A stretch of DNA of 64,000 nucleotides from Merluccius polli. Its lineage: Eukaryota > Chordata > Actinopteri > Gadiformes > Merlucciidae. Under the pieces are notes generated by a model. That model was not told the DNA's origin, ran no database searches, and saw only the letters and a program-made list of their open reading frames with translations. This document shows, one piece after another, positions 26,704 to 38,049 of the stretch; position 1 is the stretch's first letter; the number at the start of each line of letters is the position of its first letter. The DNA lies in the NCBI GenBank assembly GCA_030340625.1, contig JAOPHQ010005694.1, positions 1-64,000 on the forward strand. The letters are read 5' to 3'. Made by a program: the position numbers and the translations under genes.

Positions 26704-28008
26704 CAGTCTTGTATAAAGTACTTGAAAGCGATACTTGAGTCAAAGTACAAGTATCTTACCAGAAAATGACTTTGGTAGAAGTAAAAGTCACCTTTTAGAA
26801 TATTACTTGAGTAAAAGTCTGAAAGTACCTGACATTTACTGTACTTAAGTACCAAAAGTAATTTTCTGATATAAAATGTACTTAAGTATTAGAAGTAAAA
26901 GTAAAAGTATTTAAACAAAGTGAGCAGTTAGAATTTTGATTATGAAATGTATTTTAGCTCCTGTAATATCCAGGTACAGTACAGGGGAGAGGCTTCAACT
27001 TGTTCAACATTAAAATTAAATAAATAACAATAAATATGTCGTACACATAAGACAACACTGGACTGATGTTATACTGATGTAATACTCAGATTAACGCACT
27101 GCCATGTAAACAGCATTCCCATAGTGGGAGTAATCAATACTGAATGAAGACATGTGGAGTATTCTTTAGTCTTATTGGCATTATTGTAGACATGTAAACA
27201 CCTTAATCACACTGTGACGTCCTATCAGAGTATTGTAGGGTGACCATTTATGAGTTGCTGAAAAGGAGAACACCTCAGCCCGGGGGGGGGGGGGTGCGCG
27301 CTATCGTAACACACCGCGGACCTACGACCGGCGGGGGTGCGCGCAATAGTAATAACACACCACGGACCTATGCCGGCGGGCGGACCTATGACCGGCGGGG
27401 TTGTCTCAAAATGGAGGACAAATACGCGTCCGGCTTGATGCTGCGCCGGACGCCGGACAGGGCTTTGAAAAACCGGACAGTCCGCCTAAAGCCGGACGAA
27501 TGGCCGCCCTAGAGTATTGGCAGCATGCCGGTGTAGCCGTGGCGTTTAGACACACACGCACAAAAACCACTTCGTCTGGGAAAAGACATGTCGCCATGGC
27601 AACAGTAAACAACAGCCACTTTCAGTTTGGGTTAAAATACCGGTTGATGTCGCCACTGTTGATCTCGTCATTTGTGACCGGAGCAGAACCTGCCGCAGCT
27701 GCGACCGCTTCCTGATTGGCCAAAGCAGATCTTCTTCTTCGTCGCGCGCGGTGTTTTTTTTTTCTTCGCGCTTGGAGGTTTATAAACAGGAAGTAGGTCA
27801 CCAACTCGATTTTTATTTTGTAGTAACGAGTAACGAAGATGGTTATGGGAAATGTATCGGAGTAAAAGTACACATTTTAGTGAGGAAATGTAGTGGAGTA
27901 AAAGTAAAAGTTGTCAGAAATATAAATAACGAAGTAAAGTACAGATACGTGAAAATTCTACTTAAGTACAGTAACGAAGTATTTGTACTTCGTTACATTA
28001 CAACACTG
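26704..28008. mobile_element. hAT element (GTACTTAAGT-rich family), host of a nested element
   Basis: A 1305-bp element with ends CAGTCTTGTATAAAGTAC and GTACTTCGTTAC...ACAACACTG, flanked by a perfect 8-bp duplication ATAATCAA at 26696-26703 and 28009-28016. The subterminal regions carry many copies of AAGTAAAAGT and TACTTAAGTA. A second element is inserted at 27236-27511. Confidence 0.9.
27236..27511. mobile_element. hAT-like element nested inside another hAT element
   Basis: A 276-bp element with ends TAGGGTGACCAT and ATGGCCGCCCTA and an 8-bp duplication GAGTATTG at 27228-27235 and 27512-27519. The interior is GC-rich with CCGGACGCCGGACAGG-type repeats and a 12-G run. It is younger than its host. 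Confidence 0.85.
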
Positions 28009-28026
28009 ATAATCAACACCTGACCA

Positions 28027-28219
28027 GGAACCCTGGAACCCAGGAACCCTGGAACCCAGGAACCCTGGAACCCAGGAACCCTGGAACCCAGGAACCCTGG
28101 AACCCAGGAACCCTGGAACCCAGGAACCCTGGAACCCAGGAACCCTGGAACCCAGGAACCCTGGAACCCAGGAACCCTGGAACCCTGGAACCCAGGAACC
28201 CTGGAACCCAGGAACCCAA
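28027..28219 (+). repeat. 16-bp minisatellite
   Basis: About twelve nearly perfect copies of GGAACCCTGGAACCCA, starting about 10 bases after the right target duplication of the hAT element at 26704-28008. Confidence 0.95.
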
Positions 28220-28892
28220 GCCAGGTCCAAGATGCTGCTGGTCATAAGCGGTAGGAACTAATTAATATGTAGGATGTTATGTTAACATCTGTACTTGCCT
28301 GTGTTGATACCTGCAGTAGTTATTGTTGTATGACAAAACTCATGAGAAGGGAAAAATACATAAGAAGAAAGTAAAAGAAAGAGCGAGCAAGTGAAGGGGG
28401 AAACAATTTGATGGATTTGTCTCGTTTATGTTTTTGTCGGATGATAGAATAGCTGTCTCTTAAACAGTGTCTGACACAGCAGAATAGAGTTCAATGGTTT
28501 TCACACGAGTCAGGATAAATACAGATATCTGACAGGCATATCTCGTCTGGAAAAACAAAAACGAAAAAGTCGGGGGTGATTATTCTGAACTATAGTACTT
28601 GTCCTTGTTTGACAAAAGGAAAATGGTTCTTGATTGAGTGTTTCAATCATTGACTGGTTGATAGATGCACAAGTTGAAATTGGATTCCATATATTATTAT
28701 CATATCACATATGTTTTGATATATTCTTCCACTGGTAATGTTTAACAGTCCAGAAGTTTAACTGTAGCTAAAACCACTTCTACAATCTGTAGAAGCTTTG
28801 TATTAGTGATTAACATCGATCCCTGGTTGAGTCATAAGGATTTACCACGTTAGTGATTATTGTGTTGCCGAGGTAATCAATAATTACAATAA

Positions 28893-29745
28893 TTAAAGGG
28901 TCATTTCAGCCTTGTGTTCTGGTAGGGCAGAGAAGAGCTGTAAACGTTTACACTCCCATAAAGTGCAGCTAGCCTTGCTTTCAAAAAGTTTATTCTCTAT
29001 TGCGGGCAATCGATCCATCCACTCAGCTCCATAAACAGCTCCCAGGCAGCACACTGTTTGCATACACTGTTTAGAAAGTGTAGTCATTGTTTTCCCCTTT
29101 CCAAAGCCGAAAACCCAAGAGGAAAGATGCAGTGTGAAAAAAAACAGTGTGAGAGGCCCCATTCCCAGTTTAATACCTCGAATATTAACAAACATTCAAT
29201 TGAAATCAGCTAATTACAGTGACTTCTCTTGGATTATGCAATGCTTTTGTCAACATTTAAACATAGTAGTCATTGGACAACAAGTGTATCTGACGTTGAC
29301 GTTATCTAGTTATTTGTGCTAGCTGCTACTAGCTAGATAGCTACCTCTAATATTGCTTTGTTACGTCCGGGTACTCGTATGCTGAACTTTTACAGGCCTT
29401 TCTACTGAAGTTGATAGGATGATGTCGACTGATAAAAGATTTCAATAATAGCTAAACAGAACTAACCCAGCAGTGCAAGAGCATGACTGGTCCACAAGTC
29501 TCTGCTGGTCGCGTTTTAGGATGAGTGGCTGGAGTTTCTCATTCTTTGATTGAGATCTGAATGCTTTCGCTTCAATTATTGATGTGTCCCCTTCCTTGTT
29601 GATTTGCATATTTTGAATATATCCCTCCACTCCCTTCTGCAATCCCTTTCCCGATCTTGAGGATATCGCGGAGGTATTACTCCAAAAAGTATCACTGACA
29701 CCGACCGGTAATATGCTACTTTTCTCCTCCATGCTTGGCTGTTTA
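28893..29745 (-). pseudogene. Relic of a transposon-type ORF with SWIM-like motif
   Basis: Two minus-strand open stretches look like old coding sequence. One at 29732-29442 contains DTSIIEAKAFRSQSKNEK and ends DQSCSCTAGL, reminiscent of the CxC half of SWIM zinc fingers in fish repeat-encoded YqaJ-type proteins. The other, 29195-28893, contains FGKGKTMTTLSKQC and CTLWECKRLQLFSALPEHK. The block may be bounded by AAAGGGTCATTTC at 28896 and GCGAAAGGTCAATT near 29820. The assignment is weak. Confidence 0.35.
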
Positions 29746-30264
29746 CAGATGTTCTGGCTTACAAAGAAGCGCAGCTTGACGGGTGTAGCAACAGTAACTA
29801 AGGTGGGCGTGGGTTTTTGCGAAAGGTCAATTGATTCTTGTTGATTTTACATCATATGTTTCATGTAAATGTAGTTTAAAACCCCAATGTTCACCCTGAT
29901 TCTAATCTGTGACCAGTCAAACATACACATTAACACAGTCAGGAAGGAGAAGCTCAAACTTTTCCAGCCGCTTTTGTGACTTTCAAATGACACATTTTCA
30001 CTCCACCCATCATCACTGCTCCGAATTGCTTGGAAATCTGAAAAACATCACAATATTTATCTCACAAAATAATGGAAAAATAAATGGCGAGTGCTGTTTC
30101 AAGGGATGTCACTTCATTCCCTCTGCTGCCAGAAAAGTCGGAATGTGACGGAGATGACAAAATAATGATGTAGGAGCAAGATGAGGAAATGGTTTGATGA
30201 GCAGCAGTTTTTAAATCGCTTAGATGTGACTTCAGTTAGTTCTGCTGAAGGCCTCGCTAAAGAC

Positions 30265-30266
<2 letters not shown>

Positions 30267-30295
<29 letters not shown>

Positions 30296-30296
30296 T
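30267..30296 (+). repeat. (CTGT)n microsatellite
   Basis: About seven CTGT units. Confidence 0.9.
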
Positions 30297-32184
30297 TCAT
30301 TGTTTCATGTCTTTCTTTATTTCTGTCTATGTGTCTGCCTCTAGCAATGATAGCGTTGCGGTCATTCCTCTAAATAATATTTGACTAATTTACATAAAAA
30401 TTGAATTTACCAGGATCAATATTGGCGTCATCTGTCATACCAAATGTTTTGGCACAGAGATAAAGTGAAAGACCTGCAAACTAAGAGCCATGTGAGAAAC
30501 ATGCATTTTTATTAATATTCAGGAAAATATTATTTTAATAATTCTTTCATTTTTTAATGACTGCTATGTCAAATATAATCAAAAAGCTGTCCAGCATTGT
30601 TGTCAAAGCAATTAAAATGTGCAGAGGCTGTAGAAGAGGGTGGCTTCAATCAGTGCAAAGTTTACACTGGAACAATCTCTATAGTTAACTGTTCTTTGTG
30701 TCACCTGTTAGCCAATCCTAAAGGAACATTATTCAGATTCTCGAATTTGAGCCTAAGCGCTGTGTATATCTTGAATGGGTCTCATTTCTCAAATGAAAGT
30801 TATATACGCGCTCGTACAAAATAACGTATATTATCAAAGCCTTATCACGCGGCCAGGAGTTCCTTCTTACACAAGACTTTAATTAAAGTAATGAACAAAT
30901 ATTGAAGCTCCTGCAAATGAAACAATGGAGGCGTGATTGGAAGACACAAATATACTCTGCCTGCTGCGGTCGGTGTGTCATTATGCAAAATAGACACGCA
31001 AGGCTAAACTTGTGGACCTAATAACGACTAACAACATCAGTTCATAATGACTGAGCTCTGCGCTGTTAAATATTAATGATACTGTAGGAGCATACCTAGG
31101 TCTTGAGTGTGACAATGTGGGAGATAAGACGAGGGCTGCATTCTGATTGTCCGTGCTTCCTGCCTAAATCTCGGACTGAAGCAGTTTTCTAGCAGGGAGA
31201 GCCGGGGTTTCTCTTTTAGATTTAGATTGAATTATATGCATATAGTTAACTATTTTACATAAATGCTTTCAAAATTATCTAAATAAAGATTCTAAGCAAA
31301 TCCAAACGTCTAAGCAAATCTAAAAACCCTGTATATGTTGTCTATCTGTCTATTTCTTGTTCCCAGGCATCCGTACTATATCTGCTGCCTCCTATGCAGT
31401 TAGTTTAGTTGCTGTGGAGGGCCTTCGATCCAACAGCCAAGTCATAGCTTGGTGCCCCCCCCCTTCCCCGGAGACACAGACACATTTACCTGTAACCCAA
31501 CCCTGGTCTTAATGAGCACTATCCTCACTTCTGTTGGCCCCCGCGGCGGAGAACAGCTCATCAAGAGGTACGGGCCCTTCAGACCGAGCCCGACCTGAGA
31601 GGCCCCGGTTCGCTACAGCTTCACATCTAATGACTCTCTGGGGTCCAGGGCAGTGACCTGCTGGGGCCCCAGGAGTGACAGAGAGAGAGAGGGGCCCTAG
31701 GAAAGGTATTTCACTCATTTCAGTGAGATTATTAAAAGGTTTTGACAATAATAAAATCATAATACAATCATAATAATTCTCCTTCCTTTAGAATAAAATA
31801 TCCTTTAGAATATTTTCTATTTATTAAAAAATAATACCATATAAAGTTAAGTCCCTAAATCTGCTAAATCACATTACGGTGTTCAAAGAGAAATTATCCA
31901 GCCAACGTTCCTTCTTCCTCTCCTCCCTTCTGGCCTTGAGACACCACAAAGACGCCAGGGAGAGAGAGAGAGAGACGCGCTGATGGGATGAACCGGCCCA
32001 CTAAACTCCTCACTACAGACTCAAAGAATCACACAATCACCGTCCTGTCAGCATACCACAGAAGATCATTGTACTCAACTAAACACACACACAAACACAC
32101 ACACTATCTCCCTCCTTCTCCCTCTACCCACCTTCACTGCAAAAGCTTTTCTGTCCTTGCCAGAGAAGCAGTTTATTAAGAGCA

Positions 32185-32185
<1 letters not shown>

Positions 32186-32252
<67 letters not shown>
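32186..32252 (+). repeat. (AT)n microsatellite
   Basis: About 33 AT units, self-complementary. Confidence 0.95.
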
Positions 32253-32255
<3 letters not shown>

Positions 32256-34751
32256 TTCCTCCAGGTTTCTTCATTGTCCCGCTTGCTTCTTTATCCAGGC
32301 CTTGAGGGTGGAGGCAGTGTTGTTGTACCGTGAAGAAGCTCTCTGAGACCATTACCATGACCATCTGACCCTGTGTATTAGCAAGCAGAGTGTGTGGACA
32401 AAAATCCAACTCACAGACGGACACCCCATGTTACCGTCAGCCCTGTAGGCCGTTTTCATTGCTTGATGCTTCAAAGAAAACTGCTTACGGAATAAAATGA
32501 GGGAACAGAGCTCCAGCTGACAGGGAGGGACTGGTCTGGTGCTGCTGTAGGTATGATACAGGTCTGATCATATAGTGGACTGTACCAACTGGTATGATAG
32601 ATCAACCTGCCAACCTACCCAATGGACTACCAACTGGTATGATAGATAGATCAATCCAGAGCCATAGAGAGAGAGATGGGTCATCTCTGTGCACTCCATC
32701 AGGTCAATTATTTTAGAGCAATGGCGGATCACAGGGACACAAAGATTTGGACACTGTCCAAACATTTGGAATAGGAGCATAGGAGCCCTGTTATCACTGC
32801 ACTTTCAGTAGGAAAGTTAAACAGCAGCACTTTTGATGTTAACTTATTATCACATTTTAATTCAGTTAGCAATATATTTTTCAGCGTCTTAGCCATTTGT
32901 TTTTGTCTTGGGAGGGTGGATCTGCTACAGGGAGCAAATCAATATCGTCAATATTTTTCATTAAGTTTTTACACTTTTTCTTTTTTTTTTTGTTACACAT
33001 TTTTAGTGACAAATGCCACTAAAAATGTGTTTGAATGAAAGGATAGCCTATTTCTTACATAGACATTGGAGATTACTGTTTTGTAGTGGGTACTATTTTT
33101 ATCTTAGCGGTCACAGCATAGTATACATGATAGTTTATAATGCTTGATTTCTGATTGTAGATATGGTTAGGCCAGTATATGGGCGATCTATAGGGGTACC
33201 ATTGTCCTTGTTATGTTAATTGTATATTAATAGGGGAGACCATTCTATCACTTTTATTTGCCAAATAAATGCCTATTTCTGCACATTTTGTTGTAAAGGT
33301 GCTTTTTTAGTGAGAGGGTGCGATTGACACTGATGTTATGAAGCTGTCTGCTACTATAACAAAAGGTGAAATAAGGCCTTTTTAGTTAGGTAGGCTAGTC
33401 AATATAATTGATCCACAGCCTAGTAAGTCACACAACTAGTAAGTACTTAAGGCTTACATCAATAGAGATCAATAGAATAGCATCCATAGCCCAGTAACCA
33501 AAAGCCATACTAACACGACATTGCTAAGCTTAGTGATAGCGCATGCTAAGCTTGATTAGATAGTGCACATTAATATTTTTGTATAGAGGAAGTATTGATT
33601 CTGGATCTGGGGGGCGGGTCAAAAAGATAAAGCATGCTTATGTGCCATTACACGTCTAGTCTTGTCAGTTACCTATTCTACTCATGTTAGCCTCAAATAA
33701 GGTGGGTACTTATTCTAGTCATACGACTAGAATAAATACCATTAGGGAAACCTAAATAAGGTGGGTAATTCTTAAAGTCATGTTACCTCTTAGTCTTCTA
33801 GACTTAGCCTATTTTATAACCTGTGTCACCCTGTATATTCCTGTTATAGCGGACCAGCTTATCATAGACTGAGCAAATGGGGTACATCTTTCTATGTACT
33901 CATGTTCTCTATGTGCATTGATTAATGCACAACAATTAGGGCCTAACCTTTTGAAACTTTTGAAACATTGTAGTCAGTGGAATGCTTTTAAACTGGAGGT
34001 CATACATTGAATAGACAAGTTGCTTTCAATGGCAACAGAGTGAACATCATGGTTGCTGCACATTACTGTTGTTGGTGGATTCAGAGCCCTTGGAGAGGCT
34101 ATGGCTCTGTCTGGATGGATTGATATTTGTAGCACGTGCTCCTGCCACAGGCCACCTTAGTGGCATGTGGCAATGTCCATTTATTGGAGATGGCGAGATG
34201 TAATACGCTGCGCAGATGGTACGTGCTGCCATGACAGTGTCTCTCTCCTGAGTGTGGTGATAGCTGGTTTATCTTGGGTGCCATGACTGCTCAGCACCAC
34301 AGGTGTGCAGCCCCACCCAGACCCAGAGTACAATCAGTCTGACTCGGGTCAGGTGAGGCTGTAGACCAGCCATCAACCACACACACTCCACAATATTCAA
34401 TTCATACTTTACTGGTATTTTAAAGTTTAAAAAAAATTGTTGCGACTGCTAAAAGCTGAAGCAGCACAACATTGGCTAGCCTTTCACTCTAATCTTCTAA
34501 TTTGAGCTAGTTATATAATTATACAATAATTATATAACTATTAAATACTACTGACAAGCAGGTCGGTTTGCAATAGTTCGAATCAATTTGCATTATGTTT
34601 GCTAACGGCGCTGTTTCGCGGTAAACCAGCAAAGTGATGCGCACTCATTTAAATAACCCGCTTGGAACTATGTGAAGCTACATGAACCACGTGACCATCG
34701 AGCTTGTTGACCCGCCATTGTCGCCACTGTGTCTTTCTATTGCGTTGGGCT

Positions 34752-34866
34752 GATCTATCCATCTGGGTGGACACTGCCACGTCTGATTTCACTATCGGGT
34801 AGATTTTGAAATAGCTTGAGATGGCTAATCAATATCTCACCTTGTGGTAAAATAGGGTTCCTTTGC
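34752..34866. mobile_element. Diverged partial copy of the 61752 MITE family
   Basis: About 115 bases resemble the right half of the element at 61752-62026: CTGATTTCACTA, GAAATAGCTTG, ATGGCTAATCA and TGGTAAAATAGGG occur in the same order. The left half is missing or unrecognisable. Confidence 0.6.
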
Positions 34867-36035
34867 AGAAAGACTGATGCTGTTATATACAAGTCAAACT
34901 GGATGGCAGGAGTAAACACAGGATGGATGTGATCTGGGATTGCATGAGTAGTTACAAGATATTTAATCTGCATTAGCAGCATAACTCATGGTTGAAATGT
35001 CGTGCACGCCCGTCAGCCTGGGGGTGTCACAAGTTACAAACACTAAAACACGTCTGATTTAGAGGGGAAATGTCTATTTCCCATTTCATGTCGTCCATTC
35101 AAAGATTAACATTGATACATTACTGTAATGTTTGTGTATGAGCTCCACAACAAACACATCAAACGTGTAAAAGAGGCCCATTATGTGTCTCTGTAGCGTC
35201 CATCGTTATATATCCAGACTGCCCACCCCATGCAGTGTTTCGGATATAAATCTATGAAGGCTCAGGCCGATGTTTATTAACGACACCCACTAACTTACTT
35301 TACATCTTGTTTACATGCAGTCCTTCCTGCCTCCAGTCCCAGTGCGGGATACATTGAGCCGGCGGTAATGTGAGTGGAGAAATATGGCTGTGGTGGTGTA
35401 ATGACAGGAGCAGCCCTGATGGATGTGGCCTGCAGCATAAACAGGAACCAGCCCATGATCTGTCCTCCTATCTCCTCCCTCCGCTCCATCAACGCATCGG
35501 CCCAATCAAATCAGCATCCACAACGTGGCAGCATTACAAGTCCCATGGAAACACAGCCGTCTTGGGAATTTGACAAGCATCCGCCCACCACGACACCCTT
35601 TCCTGACCTCTGACCTTTCACGTTATTAAGAAGCAGTCATGGGCTAGTCTTGTGATACCAGACGATCGGACATCTCGCTGCCAACCAATCGTCTGGGAAT
35701 GGCGGCAAGAACGGCTAACAAACCTTACATTTTCCCGGAAATGATGCTCTCCCACCATTCTCCTCCGTAGTGAAACAAACTGTTGATATAGCGAATCAGT
35801 AACACAGAGAGATCTTTTTAAAACATTGAAAATGGATGTGCCAAGCAGTTTTATCAAATGTGTTCTCAGTCCACAACATTGGTGCAATGAAGGATTTACA
35901 GCGACTTTGTTTAAACATTTTAACCCAAGACAAGAAAGACGTGTTGGCTGACAGTGTTTCCAAACACACACATGACTTCTGCATGTCACCGCCCCAATAT
36001 GAAGGGCCGCCCTAAAAACTTAATCATGTATTTAT

Positions 36036-36038
<3 letters not shown>

Positions 36039-36086
<48 letters not shown>
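36039..36086 (+). repeat. (AT)n microsatellite
   Basis: About 24 AT units. Confidence 0.95.
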
Positions 36087-36088
<2 letters not shown>

Positions 36089-36619
36089 CTACAGCAGTCT
36101 ATCCTTCTTCTTTATTAGATTCAAATAAAACAAAAATGCTGCTATCCTGTTAATATTAAGTGCCTAATTTGCTAAATCACATTATCATTGATCAAAGAAA
36201 GAACCCCACCACACAACTCCCTTATACTATCACTCTGTGGCAATTACCCAGTGAAAATATTTTAGACTCAGACATGTTTTATTAATGTGATCGATCAGCT
36301 GCCCTTCAGCCTCTTTGTAGTCTAATTTAGCTGATGGATTTCAGCGGCCAGTAAAACTAACAAGATTAGTTTCCCCAGAACTGCCAACAAACTGACACAT
36401 TAATTACGTATACAATACATATGTGTTATAGCGATAGCATGTTGACAATACTTAAACTCACTTGAACTGGATGTGTCAGTTGAGGTCACTCTAGAGGTTG
36501 TCTCTTCAATGAGGTAGCCCTTGGGCAAGGCAGGTTATAGAGATGGAAAAGAACAACTTAAATACATATTTAGAAGGATTGATTTCCATTTCCAAGTACA
36601 TTGGGGTTGACCTTGATAA

Positions 36620-36749
36620 GAAGAAAGAAAGGAAGGAAGGAAGGAAGGAAGGAAGGAAGGAAGGAAGGAAGGAAGGAAGGAAGGAAGGAAGGAAGGAAGG
36701 AAGGAAGGAAGGAAGGAAGGAAGGAAGGAAGGAAGGAAGGGAGGGAGGA
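36620..36749 (+). repeat. (GAAG)n microsatellite
   Basis: About 30 GAAG/AAGG units, purine-only on this strand. Confidence 0.95.
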
Positions 36750-37302
36750 ACATATAAAATACAAATGAAAGCCTTCCTCTCTCTCCACCTTTTCTGATGA
36801 AGGCAGAATTATACCTATGTGTTTTTTCTCAAGACAAACTGAGCAGTCACTGCATAACGCGACAGCTAGCTCCATCACGTTCATCTCATTGATGACATCA
36901 CTTTCAGAACCCAGCCCTGTAAACCCTTACACTGCCCCCCTCATCCCCATCCACCTCCTCCTCCACCCCCTACTCTGCCTCCTCCACCTCCTGTTTCAGG
37001 ACTCCCCTGCTCCTGCACCTCCTCCCTCCAACCTCTTCCATCTCTTTCCAGTCCCTCCCACTGTCTGCGGGACTATTGTATATAATAATAATAATAATAA
37101 TAGATATAGATATACATAGATATTATGTATATATATATAGGATATGATTATTATTATTATAATAATAGATGAATTAAGAGTTGTACAATCATTTCAACTG
37201 TCAACCTCTTCCACCACCGGGGTGTTGTGTTCATTCATAATAATAATAATGAATTGCATTTATATAGCCCTTTTTTGCAAGGAACTCAAAGTACATAGAG
37301 AG

Positions 37303-37424
<122 letters not shown>

Positions 37425-37649
37425 TGCCATGCATTATCCACCTGGGTGATGCATGGTAGAACGCTCACCACTCACTGGCTATCACAGTGGCGAGGTGAAG
37501 AATGATACTATCCATTTAGAGAGGGGAGGATTATGTTGGTACAAGAGCCAGGTTGGGACGAGTGCCATGGGCTCTTCAGTGACCACACCCGAGGATGGAC
37601 CAGCAGTGCTAGGCAGATAGCCATGGTCTTGAGCATGGACAGCAGCAGA

Positions 37650-37683
<34 letters not shown>

Positions 37684-37684
37684 C
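37650..37684 (+). repeat. (GTAA)n microsatellite
   Basis: About eight GTAA units, probably the tail of the LINE 3' end on the other strand. Confidence 0.85.
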
Positions 37685-38049
37685 AAAGTTTATTGAGTAT
37701 AGCACCTTTCACAGAGCAAGGTCACAAAGTCCTTCACAAGAGTAAATTGTTAAAAATAAGAGTACAAAGAAACAAACAACAAAACATAAGCAACATCCAA
37801 ACTAACACTAGATAGCACGAGGCATGACAAAGGCCAGTTTGAATAAATGACTCTTCAGCTGCTGAAGGCGTTAACAGAGACCAAACATTGTATTCAAAGG
37901 CACGACACGATCACCATTTGTTTTGAGTCGAGCATGAGGGACAACCCGTAAGCCCTGGTCAGAAGACCTAAGTGACCTACCAGTGATATAAGGATGCTCA
38001 TGTCAGAGATGATGTACACAGGAGCCTGACCATGCAAGGCTTTATATGT

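Larger units (their letters stand above)
30300..37070. other. Intergenic DNA, no gene recognised
   Basis: AT-rich sequence with microsatellites, a perfect 15-bp palindrome at 34508-34540, an 11-bp palindrome at 33710-33735 and scattered repeat fragments. Nothing in it has convincing coding structure. Confidence 0.6.

Noticed and set aside
27958..28245. ORFs of VPGFQGSW repeats as a structural protein
   Set aside because: It is the 16-bp minisatellite read on the minus strand, open only because the unit lacks stops.
32176..32424. ORF with IYIYIY tail
   Set aside because: It runs into the AT microsatellite; there is no other support.
33710..33735. 11-bp palindrome TTATTCTAGTC/GACTAGAATAA as an operator
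   Set aside because: It is short, lies in intergenic vertebrate DNA and has no gene nearby; chance or an old repeat is likelier.
36535..36884. SFLP and GRKE repeat ORFs
   Set aside because: They are translations of the GAAG microsatellite.
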